From the NCBI RefSeq assembly GCF_021655615.1, contig NZ_AP025245.1:806001-870000 (forward strand): a DNA stretch of 64,000 nt. Direction: 5' to 3'. Origin of the DNA: Acidianus sp. HS-5. GTDB lineage: Archaea; Thermoproteota; Thermoprotei_A; Sulfolobales; Sulfolobaceae. Below, piece after piece: positions 46,305 through 55,520 of the stretch; positions within the stretch are counted from its first letter, which is position 1, and every line of letters starts with the position of its first letter. Below the pieces are notes generated by a model, which saw only the letters and a program-made list of their open reading frames with translations, did not search any database and was not told the origin of the DNA. Both the position numbers and the translations under genes were made by a program.

Positions 46305-46949
46305 TCATATTTCTATAATTACGAATTTTTTGTTTGCAGGTAACGCTACATTATAAACCTTCGTATCATTTATTTTAGCAAAAGTTACTTTAGCGTAATG
46401 TGCATGACCATGAATTGCCAAATTAGGCTTACACTGTAGTTCTTCTACCAGATCATCTCCTAATCCTGGGTAAGCAGAAGGTCTTTCACCGTAAACCGTT
46501 TTGTAAGTTGAAGCATAATGGGTAAGGAGAATTTTAAATCCTGAAGAGGAGCAGAGCATTTCTTCAATTTTCTTCTTTCTGTTAGCATAAAATTCTTCGT
46601 TTATCCCTTTCATTTTCTGCCACATTGTAGGTTCCCTTATTACTCCTTCACTGCCTATAATACTTAAATCTCCAAATTCTTTCTTCTCATCGTCTAACCA
46701 CATTACTTCCGGATATTTTTCCTTATATTTTTCTCGTTCTTCTCTAAAGTCTTCGTTACCGAAAACTGCTATCACTTGAAACTTTTTTAATGCATTATAA
46801 ACTGGATCAAAATGCATAAATTTTCCCCTATCTGCAAGATCTCCTGCTAGTAATACTAAATCAACATGTTGTGGGAGATATCTTAATGCTATGAAGAAAT
46901 CATTGAGATACCTAGGTGAGTGAATATCCGAAGTAGCAGCTATGAGCAT
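46305..46949 (-). CDS. Calcineurin-like metallophosphoesterase
   Basis: A 214-residue metallophosphoesterase. ATSDIHSPRYL near 4-14, LLAGDLADRG near 33-42, AVFGNEDFREE near 59-69 (with NED in place of the usual NHD), LLTHYAS near 140-146 and IHGHAHYAK near 179-187 make up the dinuclear metal site. The Glu in GNED is a conservative variation found in some archaeal members. The substrate is unknown. It is convergent with the peroxiredoxin and divergent from the DUF763 gene. Confidence 0.8.
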   Translation of the reverse strand: MLIAATSDIHSPRYLNDFFIALRYLPQHVDLVLLAGDLADRGKFMHFDPVYNALKKFQVIAVFGNEDFREEREKYKEKYPEVMWLDDEKKEFGDLSIIGSEGVIREPTMWQKMKGINEEFYANRKKKIEEMLCSSSGFKILLTHYASTYKTVYGERPSAYPGLGDDLVEELQCKPNLAIHGHAHYAKVTFAKINDTKVYNVALPANKKFVIIEI

Positions 46950-46984
46950 GTTTAAATAATTGGATTTAACAATTTTATTAATAT

Positions 46985-48127
46985 ATGGAAATAGAAGGTA
47001 TAGCAGATTTACCTTTGCACACAGGCCATGTACCTCCTTGGCTAGTACCTATAATGAGGAAACTATCTAGATCAATTTTAGATATAATGCTTATAGAATG
47101 GGGACCTCAGAAAGTCGTGGAAAGACTTTCAAATCCACTTTGGTTTCAGGCTTTTAATAACGTAATAGGCATGGATTGGGATTCCTCAGGGTCAACTACT
47201 GTTACGCTTGGAATACTGAAGGATGTTGTTAATCCTAAAGTTGATGGTATTGCGATACTTGGAGGAAAAGGTAAGAATGCGTTAAAAGTTCCATATGAGC
47301 TTCACTCTTTAAGCTTTAATATAGATGCAGATAAGCTCGCTGACGTAAGTAGGTTAGTTGCTAAAGTCGATACTACATTAGTCCAAGATGGACATCAGCT
47401 TTATCATCACTCAATGCTTGTTACGGAAAATGGATACTGGGCAATAATACAGCAGGGAATGAATGAGGAAACTAAGTTCGCTAGAAGGTATCACTGGAAG
47501 AATACACAAAATTTTGTTGTAGAGCCTCAAGAAGCGATAGCAGGTAAGAAAGGAATTGCAGTTAATATAATAGAGAAGGACAGAGAAAACACTAGAAGAC
47601 TAGTTTTAGACTTGCTTAGGCAAGATCCTAGGAAAATTATAAATGAATTGCAAAAAGCTAAGGCAGAACTAAAGGGACAATCCACTATAGAGAGCTGGAT
47701 TAACGGTGCGTCTTTTGTAGGAATGTCCAAGGAGGCAAAGATCATTTACATGAGACCTTTAGATGAGAGGAAAATTAAGCCTGTTCTAGATAAGCTGTAT
47801 GAATCAAACCCAGAAAATTTAGAGGAAGCAATGCTTGAAGGATTAGGTCCTTCAACTGCTAAAGCACTTTATTTAATTTCTGATCTAATTTACAATGAGC
47901 CACCTTCATACAACGATCCAGTAAATACTCCTTATGACCCTTTTAAATATGCTTATGCAATAGGAGGTAAGGACGGAATTCCATATCCAGTAAATAGGAG
48001 AGTCGCAGAAGAAGTCATAGTGACCCTTGAGGACATAATACAGAAAGCTAAATTAGAGAGTAATGAAAAGAAATTCTCATTAAATAAATTGAGGGGTTTA
48101 AACGTTGGAATTAAGGAAAGGTCTTGA
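46985..48127 (+). CDS. DUF763-family protein
   Basis: A 380-residue protein of the DUF763 family, found mainly in archaea and thermophilic bacteria. Recognisable features are IADLPLHTGHVPPWLVPIM at the N-terminus, FNNVIGMDWDSSGSTTV near 57-73, and a histidine-rich segment VQDGHQLYHHSMLV near 138-151. No enzyme activity is known to me. It overlaps the citrate synthase gene by 23 nt, so the two are probably co-transcribed. Confidence 0.8.
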   Translation: MEIEGIADLPLHTGHVPPWLVPIMRKLSRSILDIMLIEWGPQKVVERLSNPLWFQAFNNVIGMDWDSSGSTTVTLGILKDVVNPKVDGIAILGGKGKNALKVPYELHSLSFNIDADKLADVSRLVAKVDTTLVQDGHQLYHHSMLVTENGYWAIIQQGMNEETKFARRYHWKNTQNFVVEPQEAIAGKKGIAVNIIEKDRENTRRLVLDLLRQDPRKIINELQKAKAELKGQSTIESWINGASFVGMSKEAKIIYMRPLDERKIKPVLDKLYESNPENLEEAMLEGLGPSTAKALYLISDLIYNEPPSYNDPVNTPYDPFKYAYAIGGKDGIPYPVNRRVAEEVIVTLEDIIQKAKLESNEKKFSLNKLRGLNVGIKERS

Positions 48128-49220
48128 AGATACAGCAATAAAGGAAACAGAAATAACTTATATTGACGGAGTTCTAGGAAGGCTGTACTATAGAGGTTAC
48201 TCAATTTACGATTTAGCAGAATTCTCAAACTTTGAGGAGACTGCTTATTTGATCTGGTTCGGAAAATTACCTAATAGAAAGGAACTCCAAGGAATAAAGG
48301 AAAGCCTCGCTGAAGAAAGGGAAATTCCAGAGTATATTACAGAGTTTATAAAAAATGTTAGGAAAGATGCTAATCCTATGGATGTGTTAAGAACTGCAGT
48401 AAGTATGCTTGGGATAGAAGATAAGACTAATGAAGAACTCTGGAGGAAGGCTGTAAAGCTAACTGCTAAGATACCAACAATTATTTCATATTTTGATAGG
48501 ATTAGAAAAGGGCTAGACATTATACATCCTGATCCTTCACTTTCTCACGCTGAAAACTTCCTTTATATGATGAGAGGAGAAAAACCTAGTGCTACAGATT
48601 CAAGAACAATGGACGTAGCAATGATTTTGCACATAGATCACGAAATGAACGCATCTACCTTCGCTTGCTTGGTAGTAGCTTCAACGCTTTCAGATCTTTA
48701 TTCAGCTGTAACTGCAGGAATATCCGCATTAAAAGGACCTTTACACGGGGGAGCAAACGCAGAGGCTCTAAAGCAATTCATGGAAATAGGCAACAAGGAT
48801 AAGGTAGAGGAATACATCCTTAAAAAACTTGAGTCTGGACAAAGGATAATGGGTTTCGGACATCGAATATACAAGGCTTACGATCCAAGGGCTAAAATCC
48901 TTAAGGAATACGCCAGGGCTTTAGCCAAGGAAAAGGGTAATACCGAACTTTTTGAGATTGCAGATAAAGTCGATGAGATAGGTTGTAAAATCCTTGGTAG
49001 GAAAAATATTTATCCTAACGTTGACTTTTATGCGGGATTAACGTTTTACTTCCTAGGTTTTGATCCAGATCTGTTTCCTACTGTTTTTGCTTCGTCTAGG
49101 ATTGTAGGTTGGACTGCACACGTAATGGAGTACTTAAAGGATAATAAGCTGATTAGGCCTAAAGCCATATATAAGGGAGAAATAGGTAGAAAATACATTA
49201 GTATTGATAATAGAGAATAG
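48105..49220 (+). CDS. gltA: Citrate synthase
   Basis: A 371-residue archaeal citrate synthase. Catalytic residues: a histidine in KGPLHGGANAEA near 208-219, a histidine in IMGFGHRIYKA near 247-257 and an aspartate in YPNVDFYAGL near 304-313. It condenses oxaloacetate and acetyl-CoA; archaeal enzymes sometimes also use propionyl-CoA. The start is TTG 48105, inside the DUF763 gene, with AGGGG upstream. It forms the entry to the citric acid cycle. Confidence 0.87.
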   Translation: MELRKGLEDTAIKETEITYIDGVLGRLYYRGYSIYDLAEFSNFEETAYLIWFGKLPNRKELQGIKESLAEEREIPEYITEFIKNVRKDANPMDVLRTAVSMLGIEDKTNEELWRKAVKLTAKIPTIISYFDRIRKGLDIIHPDPSLSHAENFLYMMRGEKPSATDSRTMDVAMILHIDHEMNASTFACLVVASTLSDLYSAVTAGISALKGPLHGGANAEALKQFMEIGNKDKVEEYILKKLESGQRIMGFGHRIYKAYDPRAKILKEYARALAKEKGNTELFEIADKVDEIGCKILGRKNIYPNVDFYAGLTFYFLGFDPDLFPTVFASSRIVGWTAHVMEYLKDNKLIRPKAIYKGEIGRKYISIDNRE

Positions 49221-49252
49221 CCTTTTTAACTCATCTTAACATATTCTAAGAG

Positions 49253-49912
49253 ATGCTTAAATTCAGTATAAATAAAGAAGAATTACTCTTCTCAAAACTT
49301 TTGGATATAGCTGAGAATATAAAAGATTCCACGTCTATGTTAAATTCTGTTTATTTGGACATTTTTAATAGTAATTATAACGATGCTACTACATTGGTTG
49401 TAAAAATTAAGGGGGTATATGAAAGAATAGGATTAATAAGAGAAGATATTATTTCTATGCTTTACGGAGAAGCTTTCCTGCCGGATTTTAAAGAATCAAT
49501 GCTTACATTGACTCAATCATTATACGAAGTAATGAAGTCGATAAAAGACGCTGGAAGAGCTATAACTTCGAGAAAACCTGATGAAAAACTTTGTAGTACT
49601 TTACAGACTAATTTTATATCATATTTGTCCTTAATACAAGACGGAGCTGAAAAACTCGTTTTAATGATTTCTTTGTTAAAAAACGATATAAAAGAGGCAA
49701 TTAGAGTCGGTAAAGAAATCCAAGTTATTGAAAGAAACGGTGACGATATAAAAGATTTGATGATACAGAGACTCTATGAGAATGAAAAAGAGTCGGATAT
49801 CATTAGTGTGTTACAGCTTAAAGACGCAATAACTTTCCTTGACGACATCTTAGATGGAATGGAAGATTCTACATTAAGCGTTGAAACACTTTATGCTACC
49901 CTAAAATCCTAA
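49253..49912 (+). CDS. PhoU/DUF47-like protein, probable partner of PiT permease
   Basis: A 219-residue all-helical protein with two PhoU-like bundles. EVMKSIKDAGRAITSR near 90-105 and ELQVIERNGDDIKD-like segments with acidic residues near 159-175 fit the DUF47 type that accompanies PiT phosphate carriers. The gene runs toward, and overlaps by 12 nt, a PiT permease gene. It probably regulates phosphate uptake. The family call depends on helix pattern plus context. Confidence 0.65.
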   Translation: MLKFSINKEELLFSKLLDIAENIKDSTSMLNSVYLDIFNSNYNDATTLVVKIKGVYERIGLIREDIISMLYGEAFLPDFKESMLTLTQSLYEVMKSIKDAGRAITSRKPDEKLCSTLQTNFISYLSLIQDGAEKLVLMISLLKNDIKEAIRVGKEIQVIERNGDDIKDLMIQRLYENEKESDIISVLQLKDAITFLDDILDGMEDSTLSVETLYATLKS

Positions 49913-50866
49913 TATACTTTTTACTACCCCAAAAGCCGCAAGAGAAGAAATTATTGCAACTAAAGGAGAAATTCCCCATCCTCTAGCAACTTGAGAGAGT
50001 TGTTTCTTTACATCGTAGCCAAAACTCCTAAAACTTAAACCGATTATCCCTCCCATCGTAGTCTGCGTTATAGAAATCGGGACTCCAAGCAGTGTGAAAA
50101 TCTCAGATATAATATCGCTTCCCACTAAAGCAGATGTAGCGCTTATATACCCAAGTCTTGTAACTCTAAAGCCTACCACTATCGAAGCCTTTTTCGAGCT
50201 TAAATAGATTCCTAGTGCTGAGGCAATACCGTAAGTTGGTGCGACTAGATAGAATGGTGCAGATAATAAGCCTGCTGAAACTATTATTCCTATGGCATTT
50301 GCTCCAGTTACGAATGTAGTAAAAATAGAGGAAAATATTATAAGAAATTTATAAATTCTAATTTCAGAGAATAAATCCTTTCTTTTTACTGTTATCTTTT
50401 TGATTACTAAATAAAGAGCTATAGAAGATATTATAGCTAAAATCGGAGAAAAACCCCAGGAAGACACTGTGAACCAGAACTTTACCCAATTAAAGCCTAG
50501 GTTCCCTCTCGAGATTAAGACCAAAATAGCCATTGAAGGATAAAGCATTTGACTTAAAGAAGATGGTATACCAAGTTTATTTAAATAATAAAAAGCTACG
50601 ACGGAAGCAAAAAGAACTGAAAAAACTGCTGACTCTAAGATAACCAGATTTTTAGAAAATATTGTACCGTAAATACTGCTCTGCATTGAATAACTACCTA
50701 AAGCTACACCCACAAATATTGTCAATGCACTTATTAAATACGAATATTTTCTCTTTAATGCATTAGTTGATATCAATATTCCTAAAGAAGTTGCGGAATT
50801 GTTACCGCCTACAATAAAGGAAGAAATTAAACCCAAAAGAAATATAGCATATTCAAGAATTTCCAT
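49901..50866 (-). CDS. pit: PiT-family inorganic phosphate transporter
   Basis: A 321-residue membrane protein with about 9-10 helices. The PiT signature occurs twice: VGGNNSATSLG near 20-30 and FVTGANAIGI near 187-196 (canonical G-A-N-D with Asp replaced by Asn and Ala). The upstream overlapping gene encodes a small RHH regulator. It takes up phosphate with proton or sodium. It is convergent with the PhoU-like gene. Confidence 0.8.
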   Translation of the reverse strand: MEILEYAIFLLGLISSFIVGGNNSATSLGILISTNALKRKYSYLISALTIFVGVALGSYSMQSSIYGTIFSKNLVILESAVFSVLFASVVAFYYLNKLGIPSSLSQMLYPSMAILVLISRGNLGFNWVKFWFTVSSWGFSPILAIISSIALYLVIKKITVKRKDLFSEIRIYKFLIIFSSIFTTFVTGANAIGIIVSAGLLSAPFYLVAPTYGIASALGIYLSSKKASIVVGFRVTRLGYISATSALVGSDIISEIFTLLGVPISITQTTMGGIIGLSFRSFGYDVKKQLSQVARGWGISPLVAIISSLAAFGVVKSILGF

Positions 50867-51074
50867 CTCTTTTACCTTCTAAATAGGAAATATATTCTAA
50901 TATTGCGTCTCTTATTAGATCACTTCGATTACTATAACCTAAATTTTTTACTGCCTCATCCACTTGTTTCAGAAGTTCTTCCTCCAATTTAAAGGAGATT
51001 GTTAAAGTTTCGTTCATTTCTACTTCGAACATACCATCGCCAACTTTTTTAACTTGCTCCATCGGCATTACCAA
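50853..51074 (-). CDS. Small ribbon-helix-helix regulator upstream of the phosphate transporter
   Basis: A 73-residue CopG-type protein. A strand (ETLTISFKLEEELLKQVDEAV) and two helices with SNRSDLIRDAILEYI at the usual positions define the ribbon-helix-helix. The start may be the methionine at residue 5. It overlaps the PiT gene by 14 nt, so it probably controls phosphate uptake. Confidence 0.72.
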   Translation of the reverse strand: MVMPMEQVKKVGDGMFEVEMNETLTISFKLEEELLKQVDEAVKNLGYSNRSDLIRDAILEYISYLEGKRDGNS

Positions 51075-51131
51075 AATTAATTAGTAGAGTAATTGATAAA
51101 GCTTTCTTATACATCTTTTCTAGTCCTAATT

Positions 51132-51139
51132 CTTATAAA
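51132..51139 (+). promoter_or_regulatory. Candidate TATA box of hel308
   Basis: CTTATAAA lies about 31 nt upstream of the ATG at 51167, predicting a leader of only a few nucleotides. Confidence 0.45.
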
Positions 51140-51166
51140 CCTTAGAATACAATTTACTTAAGATTC

Positions 51167-53281
51167 ATGGAATTCACACCCATAGACAAGCTTGACCTGA
51201 ATGAAAAAATAATTAAAATCATAAAGAGGAAAGGAATAGAAAAATTGAACCCAGTCCAAACTGATGCTGTAAACAGCGGCCTACTAGAAGGAAAAAGACT
51301 ACTAATAACTTCCCCAACAGGCTCAGGAAAAACTTTGATAGCCGAACTAGGAATAATATCTCATTTACTCTCTAAAGGAGGTAAGGCAGTATACATAACA
51401 CCACTAAGGGCTTTGACTTCAGAGAAATATACTGAACTAAAGGATTGGGAAGAACTGGGATTTAAAGTAGGAATGACTTCAGGAGACTACGATAGTAACG
51501 ATGCTTGGTTAAAAAATTACGATATAATAGTATCAACTTATGAAAAAATAGACTCATTATGGAGGCATAATCCATCTTGGTTAAATGAAGTTGATTACTT
51601 CGTGTTAGACGAATTTCACTATTTAAACGATGAGGATAGGGGACCCGTAGTAGAAAGCGTAGCAATAAGAGCAAAGAGAAAGAACTTACTAGCACTAAGT
51701 GCCACAATAAGTAATTATGAAAAAATTGCCAACTGGCTAAACGCTATTCCGGTAATAACAAATTGGAGACCCGTACCTTTGAGAGAAGGAGTTATAGTTG
51801 AAGGAAGAAAAAGCTACCAAGTAATGTTTCAAGATGAAACAATAGAAATCAAAGGAAATGACCCAATAATTGCTTACACTCTTTACGTAATTGAACATGG
51901 AGGACAAGTTTTAGTCTTCAGGAATTCAAGAAAAATGGCTGAAAGCACTGCAAAGAAGATCTCATCATCAATGGGATTATTGTCCTTATCCGACAAGGAA
52001 CTGCTTAAGATCGGAGAAGAAATAAAAGATGTTGAAGATGCAGGAAGTGATGAAAAAGAAGAACTTTACGAATTAGCTATTAAAGGAGTTGCTTTCCATC
52101 ACGCTGGGCTTTCAAGAGGGTTAAGAGAAGTAATAGAAAAGGCTTTCAGAGAAAGGAAGATTAAAGCAATAGTAGCTACACCAACTTTGGCTGCAGGAGT
52201 TAACTTACCTGCAAGAGCTGTAATAATAGGAGATTTTCATAGGTATAATAGGAAAATACTGGGATATCAAGAGGAAATTCCAATAATGGAGTATAAACAA
52301 ATGGCAGGAAGGGCAGGAAGACCAGGGTTTGACAAGGAAGGAGAAGCTGTAATTGTAGTAAGAAACAAAAAAGAAGCTGAAAAAGTATTTAAAAAATACA
52401 TTTTATCTCCACCCGAGCCCATAGAGTCAAGACTTGGAAACGAGTCTGCATTTTACACTTTTCTGCTAGGAATAGTTTCGTCAGAAAAGAAGATCTCTGA
52501 GGACGATTTAAAAGATTATTCAATGGATACTTTACTTGATAGAGAAGTTGTTGAAAATTATGTGAAAAGAGGGATAAACTGGCTAAGGGATAACGAATTT
52601 ATTGCAGGAGATGATGAACTAGTACTGACAAAATTCGGCAAAAGAGTTGCAGATCTTTACATTAATCCTTTTACGGCAAAGGTATTTAAGGATTACTTAA
52701 CTAAGAACGAGAAAAGTTGTAATATTGCATATTTACACTTAGTAGCTTATACTCCAGATGGGCCTACAGTTTCAGTAACGAGAAGCGAGAGCGAAGAATT
52801 AGTCGATGAAGCTCCTTGTCCACTATTCGTGGAAGAACCTGATGATGAAGATGAGTTCTACAATTACGTTTCAGCACTTAAAGTTGCGATGATAATAAAC
52901 GATTGGATTGAGGAAGTTGACGAAGACGTTATATTAGGTAGATACGGAATTGGTTCTGGAGACCTTAGAAGTATAGTGGATACTATGGATTGGCTAACGT
53001 ATAGTGGGTATAACGTTGCTAGAGTTCTTGAGCTAACAGAGCATTACGATGCACTTCATACTTTAAATCTGAGAGTTAAGGATGGAGTAAAAGAAGAATT
53101 ACTTGACCTTGTTAAGATTCAAGGAGTAGGAAGGAAAAGAGCTAGAATGCTCTATAATCACGGAATAAAGAAGCCGGAAGATATAGTAATGAATGTTGAA
53201 AAGGTTAAGTCATTACTAGGTCAGAAAATAGGTGAAAAAGTTGCAAAGGAAGCTGCAAGACTTATTGCTGGAGCTACTTAA
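51167..53281 (+). CDS. hel308: DNA helicase Hel308 (Hjm)
   Basis: A 704-residue SF2 helicase of the Ski2/Hel308 family. Q-motif Gln at 31, Walker A SPTGSGKT at 49-56, motif II DEFH near 143 (DELH in most homologs), LSATI, ATPTLAAGVNLPAR and QMAGRAGRPG in the second RecA domain, then a winged helix, ratchet helices and a helix-hairpin-helix near the end (IQGVGRKRARMLYNHGI). It unwinds lagging strands at stalled replication forks. Similarity to the Sulfolobus enzyme is high over the whole length. A small ORF overlaps its 3' end, followed by convergent carboxylase genes. Confidence 0.88.
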   Translation: MEFTPIDKLDLNEKIIKIIKRKGIEKLNPVQTDAVNSGLLEGKRLLITSPTGSGKTLIAELGIISHLLSKGGKAVYITPLRALTSEKYTELKDWEELGFKVGMTSGDYDSNDAWLKNYDIIVSTYEKIDSLWRHNPSWLNEVDYFVLDEFHYLNDEDRGPVVESVAIRAKRKNLLALSATISNYEKIANWLNAIPVITNWRPVPLREGVIVEGRKSYQVMFQDETIEIKGNDPIIAYTLYVIEHGGQVLVFRNSRKMAESTAKKISSSMGLLSLSDKELLKIGEEIKDVEDAGSDEKEELYELAIKGVAFHHAGLSRGLREVIEKAFRERKIKAIVATPTLAAGVNLPARAVIIGDFHRYNRKILGYQEEIPIMEYKQMAGRAGRPGFDKEGEAVIVVRNKKEAEKVFKKYILSPPEPIESRLGNESAFYTFLLGIVSSEKKISEDDLKDYSMDTLLDREVVENYVKRGINWLRDNEFIAGDDELVLTKFGKRVADLYINPFTAKVFKDYLTKNEKSCNIAYLHLVAYTPDGPTVSVTRSESEELVDEAPCPLFVEEPDDEDEFYNYVSALKVAMIINDWIEEVDEDVILGRYGIGSGDLRSIVDTMDWLTYSGYNVARVLELTEHYDALHTLNLRVKDGVKEELLDLVKIQGVGRKRARMLYNHGIKKPEDIVMNVEKVKSLLGQKIGEKVAKEAARLIAGAT

Positions 53282-53417
53282 GGCTAAAGAAGGAGAAGAA
53301 ATAGAGGTTATTGAAGACGAAGAAACTTTAAGAAAATTTAGAATCATTCTCCTCTCCTTAAACCAAGAGATTATACTTACAGAGAAAAATAGATTAATCT
53401 ACAGAAAAAGAGTTTAA
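53232..53417 (+). CDS. Small protein overlapping hel308 3' end
   Basis: A frame of up to 61 codons from ATG 53232, overlapping hel308 by 50 nt. A shorter 50-codon form from TTG 53265 seems more natural because the part after the hel308 stop reads as a compact alternating strand/helix protein (KEGEEIEVIEDEETLRKFRI, LSLNQEIILTEKNRLIY). The stop interlocks with that of the carboxyltransferase gene. No family recognised. Confidence 0.5.
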   Translation: MKKLQRKLQDLLLELLKAKEGEEIEVIEDEETLRKFRIILLSLNQEIILTEKNRLIYRKRV

Positions 53418-54982
53418 AGAGGTATATTCCCATGCTTCTTAGGATATCTGTATTCTCTCTTATTCCTCAACATTTCCAATGCGGAAACTATTACCCTTCT
53501 ACTGTCCTTAGGTTCAATAACATCGTCTATTAATCCTTTCTCTGCAGCCCAATAAGGATTGGCAAACAGCTTTTTGTACTCTGCAATTTTCTGCTTTATG
53601 AAATCATCAGGATTACTTGAAGCTTGAATCTCCTTCTTATACAAGATCCTTACTGCACCTTCCGGTCCGGTTACTGCAATTTCTGCAGTAGGCCACGCGT
53701 AAACTAAGTCGGCTCCTAAACTCTTTATGCTCATGGCTATGTGAGCTCCTCCGTAAGATTTCCTTATTATAACGGTGACTTTAGGTACTGTAGCTTCAGC
53801 AAAGGCATAAAGCATCTTTGCACCATGTCTTATTATTCCTTTATATTCTTGATCAGTGCCTGGAATATAACCTGGAGTATCTACAAGGCTCACCAAAGGT
53901 ATATTAAATGCGTCACAGAACCTTATGAACCTAGCCGCCTTATCTGCGGCATCAATGTCTATTGCTGCACCCATATATTGAGAGTTGTTAGCAACTATTC
54001 CTACTACGTTTCCTGCAATTCTCCCAAAGCCTACAACAATATTTTGAGCCCAGTGCTTATGAACTTCGAGGAATTCTCCGTTATCGACAATTCTATATAT
54101 TACCTCTTTCATGTCAAATGGCTTTGCTGAATCAGTAGGAACTATTTGTTCTACGTCTTTAACGTCTCTATCAGCAGGATCTCCAGTATCCATAAAAGGA
54201 GGCTCTTCCATGTTATTTGAAGGTAAGTAAGAGAGCAACCTTTTTGTAATGTTTATCGCGTCTTGTTCGTTCTCGGCTAGGAAATGTACTACTCCTGACT
54301 TAGTTGAGTGAATAACTGCTCCTCCCAAATCTTGGAAAGTAACTTCTTCTCCTAGCACCACTTTAGTTATTTCCGGTCCAGTAACGAACATGTAGTAAGC
54401 GTCTCCTTTAATCATGATTAAGAAATCAGTTAAAGCAGGAGAATATACTGCTCCTCCCGCTGCAGGCCCTGCCATTATAGTAATCTGCGGAACTACTCCA
54501 GAAGCCATTACGTTCCATTTAAATACTTGACCATAACCTTCAAGCGATACAGCACCTTCTTGAATTCTTGCTCCACCAGAGTCGTTAATTCCCACAACTG
54601 GTGCACCTACCTTCAGCGCCAGTTCGTAAACTTTTCCTATCTTATTTGCGTGTGTTTCTCCTAAAGTTCCGCCTAACTCGGTAAAGTCTTGGGAATAAGC
54701 GAAAACAGTTCTTCCGTCTACTTTACCCCAGCCAGTTACAACACCGTCTCCATACATTTTCATCTTATCTAATCCGAACTCTGTAGCTCTGGTAGTGGCA
54801 AATGTCATTACCTCGCTGAAAGAACCTTCATCGAATAGTAATGCTAATCTTTCCCTAGCAGTTAGCTTACCTTTACTATGCTGAGTTTTTATCTTATCTT
54901 CTCCTCCACCTTCATATGCCTTTTGTTTCATATTTTTTAATTCTTGAATTAATTTATCTATAGTTTTTTCTTCTTGAGACAT
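53414..54982 (-). CDS. pccB: Acetyl-/propionyl-CoA carboxylase carboxyltransferase subunit
   Basis: A 522-residue crotonase-fold carboxyltransferase. GETHANKIGKVYELALKVGAP, VGINDSGGARIQEGAVSLEG and the C-terminal block RKSYGGAHIAMSIKSLGADL are typical of the beta subunit of acyl-CoA carboxylases. I start at ATG 54982 because GAGGTGG lies at the proper distance; an upstream ATG at 55003 adds seven residues without a ribosome site. With AccB and AccC it carboxylates acetyl-CoA and propionyl-CoA in the 3-hydroxypropionate/4-hydroxybutyrate cycle. Confidence 0.87.
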   Translation of the reverse strand: MSQEEKTIDKLIQELKNMKQKAYEGGGEDKIKTQHSKGKLTARERLALLFDEGSFSEVMTFATTRATEFGLDKMKMYGDGVVTGWGKVDGRTVFAYSQDFTELGGTLGETHANKIGKVYELALKVGAPVVGINDSGGARIQEGAVSLEGYGQVFKWNVMASGVVPQITIMAGPAAGGAVYSPALTDFLIMIKGDAYYMFVTGPEITKVVLGEEVTFQDLGGAVIHSTKSGVVHFLAENEQDAINITKRLLSYLPSNNMEEPPFMDTGDPADRDVKDVEQIVPTDSAKPFDMKEVIYRIVDNGEFLEVHKHWAQNIVVGFGRIAGNVVGIVANNSQYMGAAIDIDAADKAARFIRFCDAFNIPLVSLVDTPGYIPGTDQEYKGIIRHGAKMLYAFAEATVPKVTVIIRKSYGGAHIAMSIKSLGADLVYAWPTAEIAVTGPEGAVRILYKKEIQASSNPDDFIKQKIAEYKKLFANPYWAAEKGLIDDVIEPKDSRRVIVSALEMLRNKREYRYPKKHGNIPL

Positions 54983-55016
54983 GTGTATACCACCTCGAGA
55001 CATGAGAAGAAAAACA

Positions 55017-55520
55017 TTATTTAATAATTACGAGAGTATCTCCTTTCTTTACTCCCTGACCTTGCTTAACCAGTACCTTCTCAATAACTCCTGCAACTGG
55101 AGCAGAGATTATAGTCTCAGACTTCATTGCCTCAACAGATAGTAATGGTTGACCTTTATTTACAGCATCTCCTTCTTTAATCCTTATGCTCACGACTCTA
55201 CCCTGCAAAGGCGAAATTACCTCTCCTTCCCTTCCTTTGATCATTTCCTCTACTGATTCCCCTTCTTTCGTTGGTAATTCAGTAGCTCTCTCTAACTTAA
55301 ATACACTAGCGTTATCAACAAATATGTAACCACTGTCAACAAATACTTGATGGATTTCTCCATTAACTTTGAATAAATACTCGTTTTCCCTAGTTCCCTT
55401 TCCTAAATACTCTATGTTGAACTCATTACTTTCAGTCTTTATTTTATCTACATTGTTCTTATTGTCTACAGCTAGTAAATACGTGTCTCCAGTTTCGGAA
55501 TAAACTCTGTATAACTTCAT
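55017..55520 (-). CDS. accB: Biotin carboxyl carrier protein of acyl-CoA carboxylase
   Basis: A 167-residue biotin carrier. The biotin lysine is in VEAMKSE near residue 133 from this start, within the fold GEVISPLQGRVVSIRIKEGD to VLVKQGQGVKKGDTLVIIK. The usual E-A-M-K-M reads E-A-M-K-S, as in other Sulfolobales. ATG 55520 forms TAATG with the accC stop and follows GGTGATG; GTG 55526 is the longer alternative. It links the carboxylase and transferase steps. Confidence 0.87.
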   Translation of the reverse strand: MKLYRVYSETGDTYLLAVDNKNNVDKIKTESNEFNIEYLGKGTRENEYLFKVNGEIHQVFVDSGYIFVDNASVFKLERATELPTKEGESVEEMIKGREGEVISPLQGRVVSIRIKEGDAVNKGQPLLSVEAMKSETIISAPVAGVIEKVLVKQGQGVKKGDTLVIIK

